Assembly (NCBI GenBank): GCA_004322325.1 | Contig: SCTP01000242.1 | Location: 1 to 9,079, forward strand | DNA length: 9,079 bases | Reading direction: 5' to 3' | Source of the DNA: Gammaproteobacteria bacterium | Lineage (GTDB): Bacteria > Pseudomonadota > Gammaproteobacteria > DSM-16500 | Position numbers and translations under genes: made by a program | Notes under the pieces: model-generated | Databases searched by the model: none | What the model saw: the letters and a program-made list of their open reading frames with translations, nothing else | Told to the model about the DNA's origin: nothing | Part shown: piece by piece, positions 1 through 5,804 of the stretch | How the letters are laid out: each line of letters begins with the position of its first letter | Position numbering within the stretch: the stretch's first letter is position 1

Positions 1-846
1 AAAAGCTTTGGCGCCCTTATCACCAATTTGATTGTAGCTTAGATTCAAGGAAGTCAAATGTTTATTCTGCACTAAACTGACCACTCCCCAATCATTAATT
101 TGGTTTCCTGCCACATCGAGTGAACGAAGCGTCGTATTTTCAATAAAAGACTCCACTCCAGCTTTGCCTATTTGGTTATAACGCAGGTCAAGCATTTCGA
201 GAGTAGTGTTATTCTCAAAGCCTAAGGCCATTCCTTTTTCAACTATGCTGTTATGAGCAAGCGATAACAACTTAAGCTGGGGATGTCGAGCTAAAGCAGC
301 AGCACCTGCATTCTCAATGAAATTTCGTGTCAGTACAAGCGACGTCAGATGTTTGTTTTGAGCCAAATCGATAGCACCACTATCCTTAATTAGATTTTCA
401 GTTAAGATGAGGGCCTTTAATGTCGTATTATTAGCAAAAGCTCTTAACCCCTCACTGTTAATAAAGTTCCCAGATGCGTTCAATGAAGTAAGAACCTGAT
501 TTTGAGCTAACGCTATAATACCTTGATTAGCGATATAGTTTTGAGAGATATCCAGTGATGTTATCGTGTTGCTGCGTGCTAAAATAATAGCACCTTCTGC
601 TCTTACTTGATTGCCTGTAATAATGAGTGAAGTGAGCCGGGGAAGCTGAGTTAACAGACCAACCCCCTCATCGCCTATAGCATTTCCTGTCAAATCAAGC
701 GCATTAACAATAGTATTCTCCATTAAAGCCTCAACTAATTCTTTGATATCAACCGCAGTGAGCTTTTGATAACAAAATTTGAGGTTAATAGGCAAATTGG
801 GATCATTAATACGGATACGTTCTAGTAGTGTGTTATCAATAGGCAT
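1..846 (-). CDS. Leucine-rich-repeat protein, N-terminal part (C-terminus beyond window)
   Basis: An open frame runs leftward from an ATG at 846 to the window edge without a stop (282 codons), so only the N-terminal part is present. Residues 1-45 form a non-repeat cap (MPIDNTLLERIRINDPN...). From about residue 46 there are roughly ten tandem repeats of about 24 residues with the pattern LxxLxLxxNxIxxxGaxxLaxn, for example LTSLDISQNYIANQGIIALA and LTSLNLSYNQIGDKGAKAF at the edge. This is the ribonuclease-inhibitor-like LRR class, a protein-binding solenoid often found in secreted effectors of intracellular bacteria. No signal peptide or membrane segment is visible in this part. The ribosome site is weak (GAG about 8 bases upstream). 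The effector role is inference; the LRR fold is seen directly. Confidence 0.85.
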   Translation of the reverse strand, partial: MPIDNTLLERIRINDPNLPINLKFCYQKLTAVDIKELVEALMENTIVNALDLTGNAIGDEGVGLLTQLPRLTSLIITGNQVRAEGAIILARSNTITSLDISQNYIANQGIIALAQNQVLTSLNASGNFINSEGLRAFANNTTLKALILTENLIKDSGAIDLAQNKHLTSLVLTRNFIENAGAAALARHPQLKLLSLAHNSIVEKGMALGFENNTTLEMLDLRYNQIGKAGVESFIENTTLRSLDVAGNQINDWGVVSLVQNKHLTSLNLSYNQIGDKGAKAF

Positions 847-862
847 TGTTTCATTCTCGCAA

Positions 863-889
863 AATAATAGGAAAGAATTTTCTATTATT
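863..889. promoter_or_regulatory. AT-rich palindrome in the leader of the LRR gene
   Basis: AATAATAG at 863-870 is the reverse complement of CTATTATT at 882-889, and three more A-T pairs inside give 11 of 12 paired positions around a 3-base loop. It lies 17-43 bases upstream of the LRR start codon, so it could be an operator or a leader hairpin. No T-run makes it an obvious terminator. Function is not known. Confidence 0.35.
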
Positions 890-1187
890 AGCCTATTTGA
901 GAGTGAAATTATAAAATGATTTTTTACTATTTCATTTAGTATATTACCTAATATGAAAATAATCTTTCAAAAAATTCTACTTTTATTTTTTCAAATGGTG
1001 GCAAATTGGCTGGTGAATTTTTAAATTTTTCCTGGATCTTCGATCCAGGCTACGCTTGCTGCGCATGAGAATGTCGTCGTCGTGCGAGCCAATACACTGC
1101 TCGACGCAAATTTTACTCCGCAAAAATTATTATTTCCTGAATCAGCTTTCTCGTGGGATACAGGGAAGATAGCTAATTAGAGAGAAT
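890..1187. other. Gene-free interval with a perfect short palindrome
   Basis: No credible gene is visible between the LRR leader and the aldolase gene. The interval holds a perfect palindrome, CCTGGATC-ttc-GATCCAGG, at 1031-1049, followed by a GC-richer stretch (about 1050-1110) unlike its AT-rich surroundings, then AATTTT...AAAATT around 1112-1132. The abrupt change in composition and the palindrome suggest a dispersed intergenic repeat of REP type, but one copy cannot prove this. At 995-1016 there is also a weak match to the 11-bp arm repeats seen at 1994-2026. Confidence 0.3.
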
Positions 1188-1212
1188 CTCGGACGTAAAA
1201 AACACGTCCGGG
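1188..1212 (-). terminator. Possible hairpin terminator of the aldolase-family gene
   Basis: CGGACGT (1190-1196) and ACGTCCG (1204-1210) form a perfect 7-bp stem, extended by a G-T and a G-C pair, with a 7-base T-rich loop on the minus strand. It sits 5 bases past the leftward stop codon at 1217. No clean U-tract follows the stem, so intrinsic termination is possible but not typical. Confidence 0.4.
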
Positions 1213-1216
1213 CTTG

Positions 1217-1915
1217 CTAAAGCCTGCTTTTCCAGTAGTCCCAAGGACGGTCCAAGATGGCATGGTGAAGTTCATCAGTCTTAACAGCCTCTTCATGATC
1301 CAAGAATTTTGGCTCCCCAAGCTGCATTGCGATTGGCTGGAGATGGGCATTGATTGTCGCGTAGATTGCGCGAAATACTGCTTCCTTCACCGAGCTACCG
1401 ACAATGGTGGCGCCGTGACCGCGCATCAGTACGATAGCGCTTTTGCCAAGCGATAAAGCCAGCGAGCGACCCAATTCGCTACTCTGAACCAGCATGTTCG
1501 TCATGCCATGCTTATGCTGTATATCAAACACCGGAGCACCCGCTGCCAAAAATCCACACATATGATAAAGCGGTTGCAACGGGGTTTTACTAATGCCAAA
1601 AGGGATTAAGGAAGGAGAATGCGTATGAATAATGGCATTGACATCCGGTCGCGCCCGATAAATTTCGCCATGAATAAAACGCTCCAGCGAGGGCTTCGGT
1701 CCGTTGGGCTTGCAAGAATTGCTGTCTAAATCCAACTCAACAATGTAGTCTTCTCTATCAGTCTCACCAAAATTATCGCGAGTCATGAAATAGCGATCTG
1801 ATCGATTTGGGTCGCGAACAGAAGCATGACCAAAGCCGTCGATAACATGTTCGTTTACTAAAATTCTAGTGGCAACGATGAGATCATCGATGCTTTTTAT
1901 CGTATTTGCATTCAT
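1217..1915 (-). CDS. Class II aldolase/adducin-family protein
   Basis: This 232-residue protein belongs to the class II aldolase/adducin family, zinc enzymes that cleave or decarboxylate small hydroxy-acid or sugar-phosphate substrates in the cytoplasm. Visible motifs are FGHASVRD near residue 28-35, ERFIHGEIYRARPDVNAIIHTHSPS in the middle (catalytic Glu/His region and the His-x-His zinc ligands; quoted in parts: ERFIHGEIYR, IIHTHSPS), MRGHG (third zinc His) and the C-terminal RPWDYW. The HxHSP, MRGHG and RxWxYW pattern recalls the branch containing 3-hydroxy-2-methylpyridine-4,5-dicarboxylate decarboxylase; the substrate is not assignable. An in-frame GTG at 1930 lies upstream, but a TATAAT box at 1934-1939 would start transcription downstream of it. 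The ATG at 1915, preceded by GAGAGAG, is therefore chosen. The gene is monocistronic and diverges from nothing nearby; length is normal. Confidence 0.85.
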   Translation of the reverse strand: MNANTIKSIDDLIVATRILVNEHVIDGFGHASVRDPNRSDRYFMTRDNFGETDREDYIVELDLDSNSCKPNGPKPSLERFIHGEIYRARPDVNAIIHTHSPSLIPFGISKTPLQPLYHMCGFLAAGAPVFDIQHKHGMTNMLVQSSELGRSLALSLGKSAIVLMRGHGATIVGSSVKEAVFRAIYATINAHLQPIAMQLGEPKFLDHEEAVKTDELHHAILDRPWDYWKSRL

Positions 1916-1933
1916 ACAGGTCTCTCTCACCTC

Positions 1934-1939
1934 ATTATA
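1934..1939 (-). promoter_or_regulatory. -10 box for the aldolase-family gene
   Basis: The minus strand carries a perfect TATAAT. The -35 region 16-18 bases upstream is poor (TCTTAA or GATCTT). Transcription would start near 1927, leaving a leader of about 12 bases before the ATG at 1915, which rules against the in-frame GTG at 1930. Confidence 0.45.
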
Positions 1940-1993
1940 AAAAATATGTGTGTTTTTAAGATCATAGGATTTACATTAAATAAAGACAACCAT

Positions 1994-2240
1994 ATGGCTA
2001 CAAATTGGCTACAAATTGGCTACAGTAATGCTTGCAAAGAGGCAGATTGATTATAACCCATTGATCCACCTGGAGTCGAGGAGGATCGAACTCCCGACCT
2101 TCGCATTGCGAATCGGTTATGGCACTTTAATATTTACATTAAAATCAACACCTTGCGATGATTTAGCAACTGCAAAACCGATCTAAACCTACTACAATTG
2201 ACGGTAAATCTACCTCAGTTGGTGACAAAATAGCGACAGT
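1994..2240. repeat. Attachment-site-like module, copy 1 (P-O-P' layout)
   Basis: The left arm has three phased 11-bp repeats: ATGGCTACAAA (1994-2004), TTGGCTACAAA (2005-2015) and TTGGCTACAGT (2016-2026). After 44 bp comes the tRNA-like core starting at 2071. The right arm starts 148 bp after the core start: TTGGTGACAAA (2219-2229) and ATAGCGACAGT (2230-2240). Positions 2070-2119 match 5573-5622 exactly, and the next 99 bp match with about a dozen substitutions and no gaps. The arm-core-arm order resembles a phage or ICE attP with arm-type integrase sites. Neither arm looks coding. This copy has one more left-arm repeat than the other two. Confidence 0.75.
2071..2112 (-). other. tRNA 3'-half-like attachment core (copy 1)
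   Basis: Read leftward from 2112, the bases fold as the 3' half of a tRNA: loop TTCGCAA (anticodon position CGC), stem strand TGCGA, variable loop AGGTC, T-arm GGGAG-TTCGATC-CTCCT, acceptor strand CGACTCC and discriminator A. The T at acceptor position 70, the AGGTC variable loop and the A73 fit tRNA-Ala. No 5' half follows and no CCA is encoded, so this is not a gene. It also contains the 13-bp palindrome TTCGCATTGCGAA (2100-2112), a plausible crossover region. Confidence 0.6.
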
Positions 2241-2259
2241 CACATTGCACCTTTATTGA

Positions 2260-2278
2260 TGATTAGCTAACCTAATCA
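2260..2278. promoter_or_regulatory. Inverted repeat upstream of the DJ-1/PfpI gene
   Basis: TGATTAG (2260-2266) and CTAATCA (2272-2278) are a perfect 7-bp inverted repeat with a 5-base spacer, 60-80 bases before the start codon at 2339. It may be an operator for an unlinked regulator. No convincing -35/-10 pair was found around it. Confidence 0.3.
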
Positions 2279-2338
2279 CCGCTGTTGTTAACGATACGCT
2301 TTGGTAAAAATTCTAACAATCACTTAAAAGAGGTGGTC

Positions 2339-2980
2339 ATGCAGATTGTTTTCTTACTCTACGATGAAATGACTGCTCTTGATGCAATAGGACCTCACGA
2401 GATTCTTTGCCGTCTGCCAGGAGCAAACGTTCTACGTGTTGCTAAGCGCCAAGGATCAGTACATACAGACTCTGGACTCATACTAACCGCCGAATATGCG
2501 TTGGCCGATATACCACACGCTGATGTATTGCTTCTACCAGGAGCTGGGAATGCAACCACCCTACGAGAGCATCCAGAAATACTTAGCTGGGTACGTGCGA
2601 TTCACACAACGACAACATGGACAACTTCAGTATGCACAGGTAGCCTCATCTTAGGAGCAGCTGGCCTTTTAAGTGGATTAAGAGCAACAACACATTGGGC
2701 AGCCCTAGATCGCCTGCCCGCTTGGGGCGCTGAACCCGTACAAGAACGCATTGTGGAATCTGGCAAAATAATCACAGCAGCAGGCGTATCGGCTGGAATC
2801 GACATGGCATTAACGCTTGCAGCAAGAATTGCAGGGCAAGATATCGCTGAAACACTTCAACTTGGTATCGAATACGATCCCGATCCACCTTTTGATTCTG
2901 GTTCACCCTCGAAAGCAAAACCAAGCATCGTTGAAAAACTCCAGGCACGTTTGGTAGCTTCATTCGAGAAACCTAAGTAA
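2339..2980 (+). CDS. DJ-1/PfpI-family protein, isonitrile-hydratase type
   Basis: This 213-residue cytoplasmic protein is a class I glutamine-amidotransferase-fold member of the DJ-1/PfpI family. The nucleophile elbow SVCTGSLILGAAGLLSG (Cys99, Thr100) followed by RATTHW, the N-terminal LDAIGPHEIL with Asp15, and the C-terminal GIEYDPDPPFDSGSP closely follow isonitrile (cyclohexyl-isocyanide) hydratase, in which the equivalent Asp, Cys and Thr act in hydration of isonitriles to N-substituted formamides. All three residues are present, so the enzyme should be active, though the substrate is inferred. A TTG at 2285 would add 18 residues, but AGAGG at 2329-2333 sits 5 bases before the ATG at 2339 and the family begins there. 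It is the first gene after the right arm of module copy 1 and probably has its own promoter. Confidence 0.85.
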   Translation: MQIVFLLYDEMTALDAIGPHEILCRLPGANVLRVAKRQGSVHTDSGLILTAEYALADIPHADVLLLPGAGNATTLREHPEILSWVRAIHTTTTWTTSVCTGSLILGAAGLLSGLRATTHWAALDRLPAWGAEPVQERIVESGKIITAAGVSAGIDMALTLAARIAGQDIAETLQLGIEYDPDPPFDSGSPSKAKPSIVEKLQARLVASFEKPK

Positions 2981-3027
2981 GCAGCATAAAGCAGACTTGA
3001 CCCTGAAGTAGCTTAATACCCAAATAG

Positions 3028-3061
3028 TTGCAAATTGTAACAAAAAATGTTATATTTTGCA
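3028..3061 (+). promoter_or_regulatory. Promoter overlapping inverted-repeat operator of the AbiE operon
   Basis: TTGCAA (3028-3033), a 17-bp spacer and TATATT (3051-3056) make a good sigma-70 promoter 20 or so bases before the antitoxin ATG. It is overlaid by an inverted repeat: TGCAAATTGTAACA (3029-3042) against TGTTATATTTTGCA (3048-3061), 12 of 14 positions complementary with an AAAAA spacer. AbiEi proteins are known to repress their own operon by binding inverted repeats at the promoter, so this is the expected autoregulatory operator. Confidence 0.65.
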
Positions 3062-3078
3062 TCTAACTGGTATATTTT

Positions 3079-3921
3079 ATGAAGATAACCGCATTTTTAA
3101 CTGACTTAATCGCAAAGGGCCATTGCTGCTTCACTTTTGCTCAAGCAAAAGAAGCACTAGGGGTATCAGATATAGCAGCAAGAGCTACTTTAAGGCGCCT
3201 AAAGCAAAAAGGCGAGTTAGCTCACCCCTTAAGCAATTTTTACGTGATCGTACCACCGGAATATAGGGTTTTAGGATGTAGACCTGCCGATCATTTTATT
3301 CATGAGCTTATGCAATTTATTGGCACCTCTTATTATGTTGGGTTATTAAGTGCAGCTCAGTATCATGGAGCTGCACATCATAGACCTCAACAATTTCAAA
3401 TCATGATCAACCAAAAAAGACGACCTATTATCTGTGGACGTATAAAAATAGTTTTCATTACCAAAAAAAATGCAGAACAAACTCCAACTCAAAATTTTAA
3501 CACCTCTCAAGGCGCTATAGTAGTCTCCACCCCTGAAGCGACTGCAATAGATATGGTAACTTATCCTCATCGCTGTGGTGGCTTAGATAATGTGTTAACT
3601 GTACTAACTGACTTGGTGAAAAAAATGGATGCTGCTAAATTACAACAACTAGCATCCGCCACCGCTGAAGTTACATGGATACAGCGACTTGGCTATTTGC
3701 TGGATTTAATCAAAGCAAATAATTTATCTGAGATATTACAAAAATCTCTTGAGAATCATCGCGTACGTGCGCGCACATTGATTGCTCTTCCTAAAAAATC
3801 GGTTGCACTTGAAGAGCTTTCTTTTAAGTTAGGAAAAGCTAAAAACCAATCTTCGCGTGAGGCCAAAAAAAATGATAAGTGGAAATTAATTATTAACAAG
3901 AAATTGGAATTAGAAAAATGA
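3079..3921 (+). CDS. abiEi: AbiEi-family antitoxin of a type IV toxin-antitoxin system
   Basis: This 280-residue protein has an N-terminal winged helix (about residues 1-60; the recognition part is GVSDIAARATLRRLKQKGEL) and the AbiEi C-terminal domain, marked by YYVGLLSAAQYHGAAHHRPQ (85-104) and STPEATAIDMV with YPHRCGGLDNVLTVL (150-176). Family knowledge: the N-terminal domain binds operator repeats to repress the operon, and the C-terminal domain neutralises AbiEii without stable contact. The start follows the promoter closely and has only a weak ribosome site (CTGG). Its stop overlaps the toxin start by the ATGA tetranucleotide, so the pair is translationally coupled. The length fits the family and no defect is visible. 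The likely role is phage abortive infection and retention of the cassette. Confidence 0.9.
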   Translation: MKITAFLTDLIAKGHCCFTFAQAKEALGVSDIAARATLRRLKQKGELAHPLSNFYVIVPPEYRVLGCRPADHFIHELMQFIGTSYYVGLLSAAQYHGAAHHRPQQFQIMINQKRRPIICGRIKIVFITKKNAEQTPTQNFNTSQGAIVVSTPEATAIDMVTYPHRCGGLDNVLTVLTDLVKKMDAAKLQQLASATAEVTWIQRLGYLLDLIKANNLSEILQKSLENHRVRARTLIALPKKSVALEELSFKLGKAKNQSSREAKKNDKWKLIINKKLELEK

Positions 3922-4742
3922 TTGCAAATGCATATTTAAATGAATGGCGCCAAACAGTGCCCTGGTCAGATAATAAAATGGTTGAGCAGGATTTAATAAT
4001 CAGCCGCTTGCTGGTAGAATTATTTAATCATGAAAAAATTTCAAATTCGCTTGCTTTTCGTGGCGGAACAGCAATTTATAAATTATTTACTCCTTATCCA
4101 GTGCGTTACTCGGAAGATATCGACTTAGTTCAAATCAAAGCAGAGCCAATAGGAGAAACCATAACCGCAATCAGAAATATAGTTGAGCCACTATTAGGCG
4201 AACCAGAAAGAAAACGGAGTAAAAAAACATTCACCCTGACTTACAATATTCCAGCAGAAGACGCACTCTCACCCCAAAAATTAAAAATAGAAATTAACAC
4301 AAGAGAGCATTTTTCTGTTTTTGGATTTCAGCAGAAAAAATTTTCTATTAAATCACGTTGGTTTTCTGGTGAATCAAAAATAGTAAGTTATGAATTTAAT
4401 GAACTTCTTGGCACCAAGATACGTGCGTTTTATCAACGCGACAAAGGGCGCGATCTTTTTGATTTATGGTTTGCCCTTCAGCAAGAGAATTTTGATGCTA
4501 AAAAAGCAGTGGCTGCTTTTATCGAATATACAAAAAAGGAAAATAAAAACATTACTCGCGCCATGTTCGAAATGAATTTCGCTGAAAAGCTAAATGCGGG
4601 CTCTTTTAGCCAAGATATTAGCCCGCTATTAGCACCTAACGTTCAATGGAATTTTGAAAAAGCTGCGGTAGAAGTTTTCGAAAAAATTATTCCTCTTATC
4701 CCTGGCAAACAATGGAAATCCAAGAAAGAAAATAGAAAATAA
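3918..4742 (+). CDS. abiEii: AbiEii-family nucleotidyltransferase toxin
   Basis: This 274-residue toxin has the DNA-polymerase-beta-like nucleotidyltransferase motifs of AbiEii: LAFRGGTAIYKL (residues 45-56), RYSEDIDL (63-70, metal-binding Asp67 and Asp69), KIEIN (123-127, third acidic residue Glu125) and the C-terminal ELLGTKIRAFYQRDKGRDLFDLW region (162-184; quoted in parts: GTKIRAF, RDKGRDLFDLW). Related toxins transfer nucleotides to RNA targets such as tRNA 3' ends and stop growth; the target here is not shown. All four motifs are intact, so the toxin should be active. The ATG overlaps the antitoxin TGA and there is no strong ribosome site, consistent with coupled translation that keeps toxin tied to antitoxin. 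The Lys-rich tail is ordinary. Confidence 0.92.
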   Translation: MIANAYLNEWRQTVPWSDNKMVEQDLIISRLLVELFNHEKISNSLAFRGGTAIYKLFTPYPVRYSEDIDLVQIKAEPIGETITAIRNIVEPLLGEPERKRSKKTFTLTYNIPAEDALSPQKLKIEINTREHFSVFGFQQKKFSIKSRWFSGESKIVSYEFNELLGTKIRAFYQRDKGRDLFDLWFALQQENFDAKKAVAAFIEYTKKENKNITRAMFEMNFAEKLNAGSFSQDISPLLAPNVQWNFEKAAVEVFEKIIPLIPGKQWKSKKENRK

Positions 4743-5007
4743 GCATGAAAAACATGAATAACTTATTAATAGCCTGCTAATTTAGTTTGGTCAAAAATCT
4801 CAGGACAGGTCATATTTCTATTTAGAAGGGTGCTTACGATGCCGGATACACTTGCTAATTATATCCATCTGAAAACCCTTCACTACTTTTTCAAAAAATA
4901 ACAATAAATCAATTGATTAGGATTATTTCTTTATTGTGATAAAATATAGTTATATGCTTAATGTTCTGAAAGCAACCCCAAACCTTTAAGATTTAAAGGA
5001 GATTATA
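4743..5007. other. Gap after the AbiE operon
   Basis: No convincing gene is present. There is a 20-codon reading frame at 4839-4901 (MPDTLANYIHLKTLHYFFKK) with a poor AAGGG ribosome site, open upstream to about 4774, which could be a fragment of something longer but matches nothing I recognise. AT-rich promoter-like sequence lies at 4913-4962 (TTGATT, TTGTGATAAAAT), but no pair has ideal spacing. It would serve the small ORF at 5008. Confidence 0.3.
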
Positions 5008-5133
5008 ATGACCACTGTAGGAGCAAGCATCATAATGCTACTTATATTGGTCATAGTAGCAGCGGTAATTATCTCATTTTCAACTTTCGAATTTCAAAGA
5101 CCATTATTTTCCACCAACATAAGCATGAAATAG
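5008..5133 (+). CDS. Small single-pass membrane protein, 41 residues
   Basis: An ATG at 5008 has an excellent ribosome site, AAGGAG at 4996-5001 with a 6-base spacer, so translation is likely despite the small size. The product begins MTTVGAS and then has one strong membrane segment, about residues 8-24 (IIMLLILVIVAAVIIS), with a short polar tail ending at TAG 5131. I do not recognise it. Hydrophobic peptides of this size include type I toxins, leader peptides and accessory subunits, but nothing selects among them. A second reading frame, one base back (-1), is open through the whole ORF and continues into the next entry, so the pair may be one broken two-helix protein. Confidence 0.5.
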   Translation: MTTVGASIIMLLILVIVAAVIISFSTFEFQRPLFSTNISMK

Positions 5134-5135
5134 AA

Positions 5136-5291
5136 ATGGGATTTCAGGAACCTCACAACATTTTTTTAAGAGAAGCGCGTGATGCTAAAGAAAAGTCAAA
5201 ATTTCGCCATACACATTGCTTTAATGCGTTATTTCTTATAGGGGCATCGAGTTCTTTATCAATATTAATATATGCACTCTTAGCTCTTTAA
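5136..5291 (+). CDS. Small membrane protein, 51 residues, -1 frame relative to the preceding ORF
   Basis: The frame starts at an ATG three bases after the previous stop and ends at TAA 5289. The product has a charged first half (LREARDAKEKSKFRH) and a C-terminal membrane segment, about residues 29-51 (FNALFLIGASSSLSILIYAL). There is no ribosome site of its own, so translation would rely on reinitiation after the upstream stop. The same frame is open back to 4962, overlapping all of the 41-residue ORF. Together they would encode a two-helix protein with a charged loop, so a frameshift mutation or programmed frameshift is an alternative. No recognised family. Confidence 0.4.
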   Translation: MGFQEPHNIFLREARDAKEKSKFRHTHCFNALFLIGASSSLSILIYALLAL

Positions 5292-5507
5292 GACTAATTT
5301 CATCTTTTTTTCCATTTTATTTTCTATTCTTCATTATTTATTTTTCGCTCAGCAAGTAGGTACCATCTTCAAATGCACAATCCTTCGAAAGAAAAATATA
5401 AAATTTAGCTTTCAACATATCACTCCTGAGCAAATAATAAAAACAGCAACCTAATTCCCAATAAATGGGAAGTTACTTTACACTAAAAATGCTGCCTAAA
5501 TTCAATT
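5292..5507. other. AT-rich interval at the right end of the first cassette, with a short hairpin
   Basis: Apart from the tentative leftward 26-codon frame, no gene is visible. A pyrimidine-rich tract at 5300-5350 follows the small membrane ORFs. TTCCCA (5455-5460) and TGGGAA (5466-5471) form a perfect 6-bp hairpin with a 5-base loop, about 40 bases before the left arm of module copy 2. It lacks a T-run and is not a clear terminator. Confidence 0.3.
5338..5418 (-). CDS. Possible 26-residue leftward ORF
   Basis: A 26-codon frame starts at ATG 5418 with a good ribosome site, AGGAG at 5423-5427 and a 4-base spacer, and ends at TAA 5338. The product (MLKAKFYIFLSKDCAFEDGT...) is not recognised and has no clear membrane segment or motif. 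The ribosome site is the only support; it may be a chance match or the start of a decayed gene. Confidence 0.22.
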   Translation of the reverse strand: MLKAKFYIFLSKDCAFEDGTYLLSEK

Positions 5508-5743
5508 ATAGTGACAAACTGGTGACAGCAACATGATGCAAATGAAAATAGAGTCGTAAGTAATTGATTCTACTGGAGTCGAGGAGGATCGAACTCCCGA
5601 CCTTCGCATTGCGAATCGGTTACGTCAATTTAATATTTAATTTAAAATCAATACCTTGCGATGTTTTAGCAACTGCAAAACCGATCTAAACCTACTACAA
5701 TTAGCAATAAATCTACCTCAGTTGGTGACAAATTGGCTACAGT
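5508..5743. repeat. Attachment-site-like module, copy 2 (P-O-P' layout)
   Basis: The left arm is ATAGTGACAAA (5508-5518) and CTGGTGACAGC (5519-5529). After 44 bp the tRNA-like core begins at 5574. The right arm, 148 bp after the core start, is TTGGTGACAAA (5722-5732) and TTGGCTACAGT (5733-5743). All distances equal those of copy 1 to the base. The core region is identical to copy 1 over 50 bp, whereas the left 44-bp spacers differ greatly. Conserved geometry with diverged spacer sequence points to selection on a nucleoprotein layout. Confidence 0.75.
5574..5615 (-). other. tRNA 3'-half-like attachment core (copy 2)
   Basis: The sequence is identical to the core at 2071-2112, including the T-arm with TTCGATC, acceptor strand CGACTCC plus A, and the TTCGCATTGCGAA palindrome (5603-5615). 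The 5' half of a tRNA is again missing, so no functional tRNA is encoded here. Confidence 0.6.
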
Positions 5744-5778
5744 CAATATTTTATGCTATATTGACGTATAAGCGCTTA
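5733..5778 (+). promoter_or_regulatory. Promoter and operators of the RHH/PIN operon
   Basis: TTGGCT (5733-5738), an 18-bp spacer and an extended -10 box TG-C-TATATT (TG at 5754-5755, hexamer 5757-5762) form the likely promoter. The -35 hexamer is the last 11-bp right-arm repeat of module copy 2. A perfect 8-bp inverted repeat, GTCAATAT (5742-5749) and ATATTGAC (5758-5765), overlaps the -10, and a 10-bp palindrome TAAGCGCTTA (5769-5778) follows at the start of the transcript. RHH antitoxins usually repress their own operon at such repeats. Confidence 0.6.
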
Positions 5779-5804
5779 AACACCTACACATCGAGGCAAA
5801 TATT

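Larger units (their letters stand above)
2071..5573. mobile_element. First tandem cassette (3503 bp), recombinase-less, CIME-like
   Basis: The cassette is defined by the identical tRNA-like cores starting at 2071 and 5574. Its cargo is a DJ-1/PfpI gene, an AbiEi/AbiEii operon and two very small membrane ORFs; no integrase, excisionase or replication gene is visible. Elements bounded by att sites but lacking their own recombinase are known as CIMEs and arise by accretion at one tRNA site. The exact edges depend on where inside the core exchange occurs, so the limits could shift by up to about 40 bp. Mobility is inferred, not shown. Confidence 0.5.

Noticed and set aside
995..1016. Relic arm pair ATGGTGGCAAA and TTGGCTGGTGA resembling the module arms.
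   Set aside because: The first unit matches 10 of 11 but the second only about 6, and no core lies 44 bp to the right or 148 bp to the left, so it may be chance.
1217..1930. GTG at 1930 as the start of the aldolase-family gene.
   Set aside because: A TATAAT box at 1934-1939 would place the transcript start inside or after this codon, and there is no ribosome site before it.
1994..2026. CRISPR-like or satellite repeats.
   Set aside because: The units are 11 bp with no spacers and only two or three per arm.
2071..2112. A complete tRNA gene.
   Set aside because: Only the 3' half folds; no D-arm or 5' acceptor strand follows and no CCA is encoded.
2113..2240. Leftward reading through the right part of the module (AVAKSSQGVDF... 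to a TAA near the core) as the C-terminal end of an integrase gene.
   Set aside because: The frame is closed by a stop a few codons upstream in both copies, and differences between the copies do not favour third codon positions, so it looks non-coding.
2285..2338. TTG at 2285 as the start of the DJ-1/PfpI gene.
   Set aside because: It adds 18 residues not typical of the family and lacks a ribosome site, while AGAGG precedes the ATG at 2339.
4839..4901. A 20-codon rightward ORF with a weak ribosome site.
   Set aside because: Too short, no recognisable motif, and a poor start context; mentioned only in the gap entry.
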